NCBI RefSeq assembly: GCF_900156155.1
Contig: NZ_FTMD01000001.1
Location: 62,001 to 126,000 of the forward strand
Length of the DNA stretch: 64,000 bases
Origin: Aromatoleum tolulyticum
GTDB lineage: Bacteria > Pseudomonadota > Gammaproteobacteria > Burkholderiales > Rhodocyclaceae
Reading direction: 5' to 3'
Positions 54,188 to 62,809 of the stretch are shown here, piece by piece (within the stretch, counting starts at the first letter, position 1; each line of letters begins with the position of its first letter). The translations under genes and the position numbers were made by a program. The notes beneath the pieces are model-generated. The model was not told the DNA's origin. It made no database searches and was given only the letters and a program-made list of their open reading frames with translations.

Positions 54188-55972
54188 ATGCCGGCGATGC
54201 GCGCCGCGAACCGGGCCAGTGTGGCGATGCTCGCGGCGGCGGTCGCGGTCGCGTTGTGGGACTACGGCCGCCAGGCCCCGCCCAGGGCGGCCGAGCCCGC
54301 CTCCGCGGTGCGCAGCGAACCCCGCACGACACCATCTCTGCCTGCCCGCCTGGTGCTTGCGCCGGACGCCTACGGCGAGGACCTGCCGCCTGCCGGCGCG
54401 TCGCTGTTCGACCAGCGCGTCGCGGCGCTCGGCGGCGCGGCGGCCCTGCCCTATCCGTTCGAAAATCTGCTGCAGCGCCTGGATGGCGGCGGACAGTGCG
54501 CGGACCTGCCCGAGGGGCGCTGCCTCGTGCGCGTGCTGATCCCGATCGGCCGCTCGCTGCAACGCCTCGCCGCGGCCCCGGAGTTCTTCCGCCACCCGCG
54601 CGTCGTCGCCGCAATGGCCGGCGAACCGGCCGCCCACGGCCCGGGTCCGCCGCAGCGCGACCGCCTGTATCTCGGCCACGTCGGCAACAGCGAGGTCATC
54701 GAGGTCATCAGCTACAACGAGGCGGCCGCCCGCTTCGAATTCCAGCTCGTGCTCGACTATCGCAGCGGCGCCCGGCCGCGCATCGTGTATGCGTCGCGCG
54801 CGCTGTGCCTCGCCTGCCACCAGAACCACGCGCCGATCTTCTCGCGCCCGCTGTGGCAGGAGACCAACGCCAATCCGGCGGTCGCGGCGCGGCTCGCGAC
54901 GTGGCAAACGAGCGTAGAGGGCGTGCCGGTGCGGCGCGGTATCGATCTCCCCGGCGCGATCGACGCCGCCGTCCAGCGCGCCAATCGCTTCGCGCTGTGG
55001 CAGACGCTGTGGCGCACGGGTTGCGGCGACGGCGAGCGCGGGGCACGCTGCCGCGCCGCGCTGTTCGAGGCAGCGCTGCGCTACCGCGCGACGGGACGTC
55101 ACGAACACGCCGCGCTGCATGACGCGATCCTGCCCGCCTTCGCCGCCGCTTGGCAGACTCGCTGGCCGGGCGGACTCGCGCTGTCCGACGCCAACATCCC
55201 CAACCGCGATCCGCTGCCGGAAGGGCTGGCCCGCGCGGACGGCGTGATGCTCGCGAACATTCCCGCCCCGTTTGAACCGCTCGCACCACGGCCGCCGCTC
55301 GAAATCTGGCAGCTGCCGGACACCGGGCGCCTCAACGAAACCGTCGCGGGGCTGGCCGAACTGCTGGGCGAACACGATCTCGCCCGCCTGCGTGCCGCCG
55401 TGCGCGGCCATCCGTCCCAGACGACCGACTTCGCCCGCGTCGGCGACGCGATCGCCACCCTCGCCGCTGCGCCGGGCGGCGGACCGTTCGCTGCGGGGCC
55501 GTTCCGGCTCGAGCCGCTGATGACGGCGCTCCTCACCCGGCTCGGCAGTCCGGAGCGCGAATCCGCCCCCCCCGCCACGGCGACGCCGGAGCGCGACGTG
55601 CCGCACTTTCCGCCCGCGACCTCCGCCGGCCTGTTCCAGCGCTACTGCACCCCCTGCCACCAGACGCCATCGAGCACGCCGCCGAATTTCCTGCACGGCG
55701 ACGAGGCGACCGTGCGCGACCGCCTGAGGCACTGCGCCGCGCGCATCCGCTATCGCCTCGCGATGTGGCAGCAGCAGCCCGCGGCGCGCGCGAAGACGCC
55801 CATGCCCCCGCTGCAGGCGCTGCGCCCGCTCGGCGCCGACCCGTCGAGCTGGGCGGCGAGCGCCGAGCTCGCGACGCTCGCCGCCTACGCCACCGAACTC
55901 GCGGGCGGCGCACCGATGCCGCAGCCGGACAACTACGAGGCCCTGCCTCCCTGCCTGCCCGCCTCGGGCTAA
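54188..55972 (+). CDS. Periplasmic di-heme c-type cytochrome, function unknown
   Basis: The 594-aa protein has an N-terminal hydrophobic segment (VAMLAAAVAVALWDYG) and two heme motifs, CLACH at about 207-211 and CTPCH at about 487-491. The C-terminal region around the second heme (GLFQRYCTPCHQTPSSTPPN) looks like a class I cytochrome c. The central 250 residues are not recognised. It starts 22 bp after the lipoprotein gene. The start may also be MRAANRAS at 54197. Confidence 0.85.
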   Translation: MPAMRAANRASVAMLAAAVAVALWDYGRQAPPRAAEPASAVRSEPRTTPSLPARLVLAPDAYGEDLPPAGASLFDQRVAALGGAAALPYPFENLLQRLDGGGQCADLPEGRCLVRVLIPIGRSLQRLAAAPEFFRHPRVVAAMAGEPAAHGPGPPQRDRLYLGHVGNSEVIEVISYNEAAARFEFQLVLDYRSGARPRIVYASRALCLACHQNHAPIFSRPLWQETNANPAVAARLATWQTSVEGVPVRRGIDLPGAIDAAVQRANRFALWQTLWRTGCGDGERGARCRAALFEAALRYRATGRHEHAALHDAILPAFAAAWQTRWPGGLALSDANIPNRDPLPEGLARADGVMLANIPAPFEPLAPRPPLEIWQLPDTGRLNETVAGLAELLGEHDLARLRAAVRGHPSQTTDFARVGDAIATLAAAPGGGPFAAGPFRLEPLMTALLTRLGSPERESAPPATATPERDVPHFPPATSAGLFQRYCTPCHQTPSSTPPNFLHGDEATVRDRLRHCAARIRYRLAMWQQQPAARAKTPMPPLQALRPLGADPSSWAASAELATLAAYATELAGGAPMPQPDNYEALPPCLPASG

Positions 55973-55983
55973 GGAGCGCGACG

Positions 55984-57516
55984 ATGGCTATCCTGCGCCG
56001 ATCCTCACCCAACCCCCCCCCGCCCGCGCCGCCCGCAAAACGCTGGTGCTGCGGCGTCTTGCTCGTCGTCGCCGCGCTGATGCTGGTCCCAGCGACGATC
56101 GCCGTCGGCCTGTACGTGCGCTTTTCCGCCGACGAGCCGGTGAGCTACCCGGACATCGAGCGCCACTTCAAGTACGGCTCGACCGGCGGCGAACGCGCAT
56201 CGGGCTTCCCATACTGGATCTGGCAGGTGCTGCCCAAGGTGTGCGCGAAGTACCTGCCCGGCGACGGCTACGCCTCGCTCGGCATGATCTTCGAGGACGG
56301 GCGCACGCTGCCGGTCGGCGTGTCGATGCGCCGCAACCTCGGCCTCGACCGCGTCTTCCTCAACTGTGCGGCCTGCCACGCCGGCACCGTGCGCGACACG
56401 CCCGACGCCGCGCCGCGCGTGTACCTGGGCATGCCGGCCCACCAGCTGAACCTGATGGGCTTCGAGAACTTCTTCTTCAACTGCGCCGCCGACGCGCGCT
56501 TCAGCCCCGACACCATCATCCCCGAGATCGACGCGCGCGCCGGCAGGCTCGGCCCCTTCGACCGCTACGTCGTGTATCCGGTCGCGATCGCCTTGATGCG
56601 CGAGCGCCTGCTGATGCTGCGCGAGCGCTTCGCGTGGTCGCTGTCGCAGCCGCCATGGGGGCCGGGGCGCGTCGACACCTTCAACCCGTCGAAGGCGCTG
56701 TTCAACTTCCCGTCCGCGCGCCTGTCGCCCGAAGAACGGATCGGCACCACCGACTTCCCGTCGATCTGGGAACAACGCAAACGCAAGACGCGCGACGACG
56801 GCCAGCCGATGCAGCTGCACTGGGACGGCAACAACACCAAGGCCGAGGAACGCAACAAGAACGCCGCCTTCGGCACCGGCACGACGCCGCCGACGATCGA
56901 CCTCGTCGCGATCGGGCGCCTCGAGGAATGGCTGCTCGACGCCGCACCGCCGAAGTATCCCTACGCCATCGACGCGGCGCTCGCCGCACGCGGCGCGCCG
57001 CTCTATGCCGAATACTGCGCCGGCTGCCACGGCGCCAGCGGCCAGGACTTCCGCGGCGCGCAGGTCGGCCACGTCACGCCGCTCGCCGACATCGGCACCG
57101 ACCGCCATCGCCTCGACTCCTTCACCCCCGAGCTCGCGCAGAACCTCGGCTCGGTCTATGCCGGCTACCCGTGGCGCTTCACCGGTTTCCGCAAGACCTT
57201 CGGCTACGCCAACATGCCGCTCGACGGCCTGTGGCTGCGCGGCCCCTACCTGCACAACGGCTCGGTACCGACGGTGCGCGACCTCCTCGAACCGGCGTCG
57301 CGGCGCCCGGCGAGCTTCTGCCGCGGCTACGACGTCATCGACCGCGACAAGCTCGGCTTCGTCAGCGACGTGTGCGAGGAAGGCGCGCGCACGTACTTCC
57401 GCTACGACACGACGATCCCCGGCAACGGCAACGGCGGCCACGAGGGCGCGCCCTACGGCACCGCGCTGGCCGCCGACGACAAGGCCGCGCTGCTCGAATA
57501 CCTCAAGACCTTCTGA
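55984..57516 (+). CDS. RoxA-like di-heme cytochrome c, copy 1
   Basis: The 510-aa protein has a basic N terminus and a membrane anchor at about 22-47 (WCCGVLLVVAALMLVPATIA). Heme motifs are CAACH at about 128-132 and CAGCH at about 345-349. The C-terminal block PLDGLWLRGPYLHNGSVPTV and later GNGNGGHEGAPYGT is typical of the RoxA/MauG-like di-heme family, which includes rubber oxygenases and peroxidase-like enzymes. GGAG precedes the ATG at 55984; the longer frame overlaps the upstream gene. It is paralogous to the next gene. The substrate cannot be told from sequence. Confidence 0.88.
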   Translation: MAILRRSSPNPPPPAPPAKRWCCGVLLVVAALMLVPATIAVGLYVRFSADEPVSYPDIERHFKYGSTGGERASGFPYWIWQVLPKVCAKYLPGDGYASLGMIFEDGRTLPVGVSMRRNLGLDRVFLNCAACHAGTVRDTPDAAPRVYLGMPAHQLNLMGFENFFFNCAADARFSPDTIIPEIDARAGRLGPFDRYVVYPVAIALMRERLLMLRERFAWSLSQPPWGPGRVDTFNPSKALFNFPSARLSPEERIGTTDFPSIWEQRKRKTRDDGQPMQLHWDGNNTKAEERNKNAAFGTGTTPPTIDLVAIGRLEEWLLDAAPPKYPYAIDAALAARGAPLYAEYCAGCHGASGQDFRGAQVGHVTPLADIGTDRHRLDSFTPELAQNLGSVYAGYPWRFTGFRKTFGYANMPLDGLWLRGPYLHNGSVPTVRDLLEPASRRPASFCRGYDVIDRDKLGFVSDVCEEGARTYFRYDTTIPGNGNGGHEGAPYGTALAADDKAALLEYLKTF

Positions 57517-57532
57517 TGCCGGAGGCGGCGTG

Positions 57533-59041
57533 ATGCAAGCCACGAACGAGAACGACACGGGCGCCCCGGGCACCGATCCCCTCGCGCCCCCGCACAGGCA
57601 CCGCTGGCTGTGGATCGCGCTGACCGTGCTGCTCGCCGCCGGCGCCGCGCTCGCCTACCTCGGCTGGTACCGCTTCCTGCGCGAGGAGGCGCAACCGGCG
57701 TGGGTCACAGCCACCCCCGAGATGCGCTGGAAGTACGGCTCGATCGGCGCGGAGAACGACGCCGGCATCCCGTACTGGATCTTCTACGTGCTGCCGCGCG
57801 TCTTCCCCGAGAAGCTCCCCGGCGCGGGCGGCTACGCGTCGCTCGGCGTCGCGTGGGAACAGGGCATGGAACTGCCGATCGGCTTCACCAAGAAGACCAT
57901 CGGCTTCCCGCGCGTCGCCAACACCTGCGCCGCCTGCCACACCGCCAGCTACCGCAGCCGCCACGACGAGAACCCGACCTACGTCGCCGCCGGGCCGGGC
58001 CACACGCTCAACCTCGAAGCCTTCTTCCGCTACCTCATCGACTGCGCCAAGGACCCGCGCTTCACCCCCGATGTGCTGATGCGCGAGATCGCGCTCGTCA
58101 CCGAACTCGACTGGCTCGACCGCCTCGCGTACCGCTTCCTGATCATCCCGATCACGAAGAAGCGCCTCCTCGAGCGCGAGGCGCAGTTCGCGTGGATCTA
58201 CCGCACGGACTTCCCCGACTGGGGGCGCGGACGCGACGACGCGATGAACCTGACGAAGTACTTCATGATCGAGGCGCCGATGGACGACAGCTTCGGGCCC
58301 ACCGACATGCCCGCGCTGTGGAACCTCGACAAGTACAGGCCGGAGAAGGGCCATTTCATGAATCTCGCCGGCGACAGCCACGACGCGCGCTCGGTGATCA
58401 TCGACTCCGCGCTCGGCGTCCTCGGCGCGCCGCCCAAGGACCGCCAGGCCTTCCTCGGCCACGTCGACTGGCTGCACGCCTTCCTCGGCAAGCTGCCGGC
58501 GCCGAAATACCCGTTCGCGCTCGACGCCGAGCGCGCCGCCGCCGGCAAGGCCGTGTTCGATGCGCACTGCGCCGCCTGCCACGCCTCCGACCGCACCGGC
58601 ACGCGCCTGCCGCTCGCCGAGCTCGGCACCGACCGCGGGCGGCTGGACAGCTGGAACAAGGAAGCGGCGATCGAGGCCAACCGCGTCGTGCGCGCGATGG
58701 GCATCACCCGCAAGGGCCTCGTCGAGGAAACGCTAACCGGCTACGTCATCCCCTTCCTCGACGGCATCTGGCTGCGCGCGCCCTACCTGCACAACGGCTC
58801 GGTGCCGACGCTGCGCGACCTGCTCGAACCGCCGTCGCGGCGCCCGGTCGAATTCCTGCGCGGCTATGACGTCTATGATCAGGTGAAGGGCGGCTTCGTC
58901 ACCGCCGGCAGCGACGCCGCGCGCGTCGGCACCCTGCACGACACCCGCCTGCGCGGCAACGGCAACGGCGGCCACCTGTACGGCACCGAGTTGCCGGACG
59001 CCGACAAGGATGCGCTGGTCGAATACCTCAAGTCCCTCTGA
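57533..59041 (+). CDS. RoxA-like di-heme cytochrome c, copy 2
   Basis: The 502-aa protein has a cytoplasmic N terminus of about 24 residues, a membrane anchor at about 25-43 (WLWIALTVLLAAGAALAYLG) and heme motifs CAACH (about 132-136) and CAACH (about 346-350). It aligns along its whole length with the preceding gene: KYGSIGAENDAGIPYWIFYV, then LDGIWLRAPYLHNGSVPTLR and GNGNGGHLYGTELPDADKDA. GGAGG lies upstream of the ATG, 16 bp after copy 1. The two look like a tandem duplication that has diverged. Confidence 0.88.
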   Translation: MQATNENDTGAPGTDPLAPPHRHRWLWIALTVLLAAGAALAYLGWYRFLREEAQPAWVTATPEMRWKYGSIGAENDAGIPYWIFYVLPRVFPEKLPGAGGYASLGVAWEQGMELPIGFTKKTIGFPRVANTCAACHTASYRSRHDENPTYVAAGPGHTLNLEAFFRYLIDCAKDPRFTPDVLMREIALVTELDWLDRLAYRFLIIPITKKRLLEREAQFAWIYRTDFPDWGRGRDDAMNLTKYFMIEAPMDDSFGPTDMPALWNLDKYRPEKGHFMNLAGDSHDARSVIIDSALGVLGAPPKDRQAFLGHVDWLHAFLGKLPAPKYPFALDAERAAAGKAVFDAHCAACHASDRTGTRLPLAELGTDRGRLDSWNKEAAIEANRVVRAMGITRKGLVEETLTGYVIPFLDGIWLRAPYLHNGSVPTLRDLLEPPSRRPVEFLRGYDVYDQVKGGFVTAGSDAARVGTLHDTRLRGNGNGGHLYGTELPDADKDALVEYLKSL

Positions 59042-59074
59042 CCCTTTCTACCTCGCGGACACGGCATCCGACGC

Positions 59075-60691
59075 ATGACTCCCGCACCGACCGCCTTCAT
59101 CAGCCACGCCGCCGACGACGCCGCGACCGCCGCCGAGCTGTGCCGCCACCTCGAATCGCGCGGCATCCGCTGCTGGATCGCCCCGCGCGACGTCACGCCG
59201 GGGCGCGACTACGCCGCCGAGATCCTGTCGGGAATCGAATCCTGCAATGCCTTCGTGCTGCTGCTTTCCGGCCACAGCAACGAATCCCACTTCGTGCACC
59301 GCGAAGTCGAACGCGCGACGAGCAAGGGCAAGGCGATCTTCCCGGTGCGCATCGAGAACGTGCTGCCCGACCGCGAGCTCGAACTCTTCATCTCCTCGGC
59401 GCACTGGATCGATGCCTGGGAGGCGCCGCAAAGCGACCAATGGGAGCGGCTTGCACAGGCGATCCGGGGCGTGCGCCCGACCGCCACGCCCGCCGCGCTG
59501 CGGCGCCACACCCCGCCCGCCAATCGCGAGCGCACCCTGCGCTTCGCCGCCGCAGTGGGCGTCGTCGTCGTGGCGATCCTCGCCGGCAGCTGGATCATGC
59601 GTGGCGAACGCGCGCCCGACGCGCCGCCTGCCGATTCCGGACCTCGGCCCGCGGCCCCCGCCGGGACGGCAGAAGGCAGCGTCACGCCCGCCCGCGTCGC
59701 ACCGGCAGCCCCCGACGAAACGCTCCCGAGGGCCTCCCCGCAGCCGGCGGCCGAACAGCCGGCCGCACGGACCGCAGGCGCCCCCGAGGCCGTCGCCCCC
59801 TGCCCGCAGACCATCGCGTCCGGCCCCAAGCGTCCGACGCCGCTCACCTGTCACTGCAGCGCCGACCGCATCGGCGACGGCACCGTGTGGGGCTCGGACC
59901 TGTACACCACCGATTCGAGTCTTTGCGATGCTGCCGTCCATGCGGGAGCGATCGTCCGCAGTGGCGGCACCGTCACCGTCGAACGTCAGCCGGGACGCCT
60001 GTTGTACGTGGGCTCGCCCCGCAACGGTGTCGTCTCGCACGACTACGGCGCCTTCGGCACCAGCATGCACTTCGCCGGAACCCCCTTGCCGGCGGAACCC
60101 GGCCCATGTCCGACGCGCCTGTCCGTGAACCTCAACCTCCCTACCCCGTTCACCTGCACCTGCAGCGCCGACCGTGTCGACGACGGCACCGTCTGGGGCT
60201 CGGACCTCTACACCGCGGATTCCAGTCTGTGCCAGGCCGCCGTGCATGCGGGCGCGATCGCCCGCAGTGGCGGCACCGTCACCATCGAACGTCGGCCGGG
60301 ACGCCTGCTGTACGTGGGTACGCCGCGCAATGGCGTCGTCTCGCACGACTACGGCACCTTCGGCACCAGCATCCGCTTCGCCGGCACGCCCGACCCTGCG
60401 GAGCCCGGCCCATGCCCCGGCCGGCTGTCGATCAATGCCAACCTCCCCACCCCCTTCACCTGTGTTTGCAGCGCCGACCGGGTCAACGAAGGCACCGTCT
60501 GGGGCACGGACCTTTACGCCGCCGACTCGAGTCTCTGCCGCGCCGCGCTGCATGCGGGGGCGGTCGCCCGCAGCGGCGGCACCGTCACCGTCGAATACCA
60601 GCCAGGCCTCGAGGCCTACGTCGGTACGCGTCGCAATGGCGTGGCGAGCCACGACTACGGCACCTACGCTTCAAGTATCCGCTTCCGGTGA
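59075..60691 (+). CDS. Transmembrane TIR-domain protein with three tandem LCCL domains
   Basis: The 538-aa protein has a TIR domain at about 5-125 ([51 protein letters not shown]). E77 in FVHREVE sits where NAD-hydrolysing TIR domains have the catalytic Glu. A membrane helix follows at about 156-175, then a Pro/Ala-rich linker (180-240) and three LCCL repeats of about 102 residues, starting near 243, 345 and 447. Each has a CxC, VWGxDLYxxDSSLC, AAxHAGA, a GGTVTV strand and RNGVxSHDYG. The charge pattern places TIR inside and LCCL outside. It begins 33 bp after the cytochrome operon. I know of no described protein with this order. The function is unknown. Confidence 0.88.
   Translation: MTPAPTAFISHAADDAATAAELCRHLESRGIRCWIAPRDVTPGRDYAAEILSGIESCNAFVLLLSGHSNESHFVHREVERATSKGKAIFPVRIENVLPDRELELFISSAHWIDAWEAPQSDQWERLAQAIRGVRPTATPAALRRHTPPANRERTLRFAAAVGVVVVAILAGSWIMRGERAPDAPPADSGPRPAAPAGTAEGSVTPARVAPAAPDETLPRASPQPAAEQPAARTAGAPEAVAPCPQTIASGPKRPTPLTCHCSADRIGDGTVWGSDLYTTDSSLCDAAVHAGAIVRSGGTVTVERQPGRLLYVGSPRNGVVSHDYGAFGTSMHFAGTPLPAEPGPCPTRLSVNLNLPTPFTCTCSADRVDDGTVWGSDLYTADSSLCQAAVHAGAIARSGGTVTIERRPGRLLYVGTPRNGVVSHDYGTFGTSIRFAGTPDPAEPGPCPGRLSINANLPTPFTCVCSADRVNEGTVWGTDLYAADSSLCRAALHAGAVARSGGTVTVEYQPGLEAYVGTRRNGVASHDYGTYASSIRFR
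59801..60691 (+). repeat. Three tandem ~306-bp coding repeats (LCCL domains)
   Basis: Within the TIR-LCCL gene, three consecutive units near 59801, 60107 and 60413 repeat with a period of 306 bp (102 codons). They share stretches such as GCAGCGCCGACC and GGCGGCACCGTCACC. The last unit is slightly shorter. High DNA similarity points to recent internal duplication or gene conversion. Confidence 0.85.
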
Positions 60692-60728
60692 ATTCAGGCA
60701 CCGGATCCATCAGACCGAGGATCTCCCC

Positions 60729-61622
60729 ATGACGACCGACCGCACGACCGCAACCCCGCCCCTCGTCGAAACGATCGTCGTGCCCCGCGCGAGCGACCTC
60801 GGCGGCGGCTTCAAGGTCCTGCGCGTGCTGCCCTCGGCGCAGCGGCGCATGGTCGGACCCTTCGTGTTCCTCGACCAGATGGGGCCCGTGCGGCTCGACG
60901 CCGGCACCGGCCTCGACGTGCGCCCGCACCCGCACATCGGGCTGGCGACGGTGACCTACCTGTTCGACGGCGAGATCCTGCACCGCGACAGCCTCGGCAG
61001 CGTGCAGCCGATCCGCCCCGGCGAGCTCAACTGGATGACCGCCGGCCGCGGAATCGTCCATTCCGAGCGCACGCCGCCCGAACTGCGCCCCGCCGGACCG
61101 CGGCTTTCCGGCCTGCAGGCGTGGGTCGGACTGCCGGTGCGAGACGAAGAGATCGCGCCCGCGTTCGCCCACCACGGCGCTGCCGAGCTGCCCGTCGTCA
61201 CTGCGCCCGGCCTGCGCATCCGCGTGATCGCCGGCGAAATCTTCGGCGTGCGCTCGCCCGCCGAAACGCGCTCGCCGCTGTTCTACGCCGACGTCACCCT
61301 CGTCGCGCAGCAGCGGCTGCACATCCCGGCCGAGCACGAGGAACGCGCGGCCTACATCGTCGAAGGGGCCGTGCGCATCGACGGCCAGGCCTATCCGCCC
61401 GGCCAGCTGCTGGTGTTCGGCCGCGGCGCCGACGTGACGCTCGCCGCGCTGGGGCCGACGCGCCTGATGCTGCTCGGCGGCGAGCCGCTCGACGGCCCGC
61501 GCTTCGTGTGGTGGAACTTCGTCGCCAGCACGCGCGAACGCATCGAACAGGCCAAGGAAGACTGGCGTACCGAGCGCTTCACACCGGTGCCCGGGGAAAC
61601 GGAACGCATCCCGCTGCCATAG
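60729..61622 (+). CDS. Pirin family protein
   Basis: The 297-aa bicupin has the pirin metal motif region [27 protein letters not shown] and [11 protein letters not shown], giving three His and one Glu as ligands. The C-terminal domain has the usual WWNFVAST. Some pirins act as quercetin dioxygenases, others as redox-linked regulators. The ATG at 60729 fits the pirin N terminus; the frame upstream is a shadow of the TIR-LCCL gene. It follows that gene by 37 bp and may be co-transcribed. Confidence 0.92.
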   Translation: MTTDRTTATPPLVETIVVPRASDLGGGFKVLRVLPSAQRRMVGPFVFLDQMGPVRLDAGTGLDVRPHPHIGLATVTYLFDGEILHRDSLGSVQPIRPGELNWMTAGRGIVHSERTPPELRPAGPRLSGLQAWVGLPVRDEEIAPAFAHHGAAELPVVTAPGLRIRVIAGEIFGVRSPAETRSPLFYADVTLVAQQRLHIPAEHEERAAYIVEGAVRIDGQAYPPGQLLVFGRGADVTLAALGPTRLMLLGGEPLDGPRFVWWNFVASTRERIEQAKEDWRTERFTPVPGETERIPLP

Positions 61623-61651
61623 GGGGCGAGCGCCCGCATCCGGCCGAACAT

Positions 61652-61681
61652 GGCGAGACCGGCCGGAATGCCGGCCTCGCC
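61652..61681. terminator. Hairpin between the pirin gene and the crotonase gene
   Basis: GGCGAG/CTCGCC (6 bp), one mismatch and CCGGC/GCCGG (5 bp) form a stem with a 6-base loop. It lies between convergent genes. There is no U tract, so termination is uncertain. Confidence 0.35.
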
Positions 61682-61686
61682 GCTTG

Positions 61687-62487
61687 TCAGACGCCGCCGA
61701 ACCCCGGCTTGCGCTTCTCGAGGAAGGCGTTGATGCCTTCGACGAAATCCCCGGTCGCGCTGCAGCGCGCGAAGGCCTCGGCCTCGCTCTGCAGCTGGGT
61801 CTCGATCTTGGCGTCCGCCGACGATGCCAGCAGGCGCTTGATTTCGCCGTAGGCGTGGCGCGCCCCGTTCTGCAGGCGGGCGACCAGTGCCGCGGTTTCG
61901 GCGTCGAGTTCCGCGGCAGCGACGACGCGATTGACGAGGCTCAGGCGCAAGGCCTCGGCGGCATCGAAACGGTCGCCCAGCAACAGCAGTTCGGCGGCCT
62001 TGCGCCGTCCCACGATGCGCGGCAGGAACCACGACATGCCGCCATCGGCGGACAGGCCGATCGACGAATAGGCGGTCGTGAATTTCGCGCTGTCCGCGCA
62101 CAGCGCGAGGTCGCAGCCCAGCATCAGCGACAGGCCGAAGCCCGCGCAGGCGCCGCGCACCTTGGCGATCACCGGCTGCTGCAGGTTCTGCAGGATCTCG
62201 ACCGCCGGGTTGATGTGCTTCTCGATGATCGCGCGGAAGGCCACCATACGCGCCTGCGGGCCCAGATGGAACTGGGTGGCGAAGTCCTTGAGATCGCCAC
62301 CGGCCATGAAGTGATCGCCGGCCCCGGTGACCACCACGACGTCGACATCCTTCAGGTCACGCAGCCTGCGTGCGGCGGCCAGCAGGTCTTCCATCATCTC
62401 GATGGACAAGGCATTGAGCTGCGCCGGACGATTCAGCGTGAGGGTCGCTACGCGGTTTTCGACGTCGAGCAGTACGGTGTTGGCCAT
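61687..62487 (-). CDS. Enoyl-CoA hydratase/isomerase (crotonase) family protein
   Basis: The 266-aa crotonase-fold protein has the oxyanion-hole regions DHFMAGGDLKDF and KVRGACAGFGLSLMLGCDLA. The two Glu residues of a classical hydratase are not at their usual places: the segments read GACAGFGLSL and AYSSIGLSADGGMSW, with an Asp near the second. This is more like a CoA-isomerase or other crotonase activity, by inference. The ATG at 62487 follows GGAAG. A thiolase gene lies upstream in the same direction, suggesting acyl-CoA degradation. Confidence 0.88.
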   Translation of the reverse strand: MANTVLLDVENRVATLTLNRPAQLNALSIEMMEDLLAAARRLRDLKDVDVVVVTGAGDHFMAGGDLKDFATQFHLGPQARMVAFRAIIEKHINPAVEILQNLQQPVIAKVRGACAGFGLSLMLGCDLALCADSAKFTTAYSSIGLSADGGMSWFLPRIVGRRKAAELLLLGDRFDAAEALRLSLVNRVVAAAELDAETAALVARLQNGARHAYGEIKRLLASSADAKIETQLQSEAEAFARCSATGDFVEGINAFLEKRKPGFGGV

Positions 62488-62809
62488 GAACTTCCTTCCT
62501 TGCAATTATGTCTGCCGCGTCGCGGCGTTGGCTCCTGATCCTCGTAGTATGCCGCGAGACTGCGTGGGCTGTAATCCGGTCGGAGCAGGGGCGAGGTGCG
62601 GACCTGAAGGTCGTGGCCTGCGGCTTCCCTCGGTCGGATCACCCGCCGGGGCGGCGATGCAAACTCGCCCTGCGGGCTCAGACATGCATCGCCTTGTTTC
62701 CCCGTCGGGCGCTCCGCCCTCGGCACGACCCGACAGGCCCCCACCCCGCCCCCGCTCCGACCTCGCGTCGGGGCTTTCGGAAGGCCGTGAAATGCCGCGA
62801 TGAACCGCT
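62488..62809. other. 322-bp intergenic region without a gene
   Basis: The gap between the thiolase stop and the crotonase start holds no ORF with coding character and no clear promoter. It is very GC-rich, with C-rich runs at 62735-62775, and several inverted short words. It may be a dispersed intergenic repeat of the kind common in these genomes, or a decayed gene. Confidence 0.4.

Noticed and set aside
59048-60652. 534-codon minus-strand frame with repeats opposite the TIR-LCCL gene
   Set aside because: The Gly/Arg-rich repeats are the mirror of the LCCL repeats; no ribosome site or domain.
59801-60691. Possible CRISPR or minisatellite from the tandem repeats
   Set aside because: Units are 306 bp, in frame and encode LCCL domains; there are no short repeats with unique spacers.
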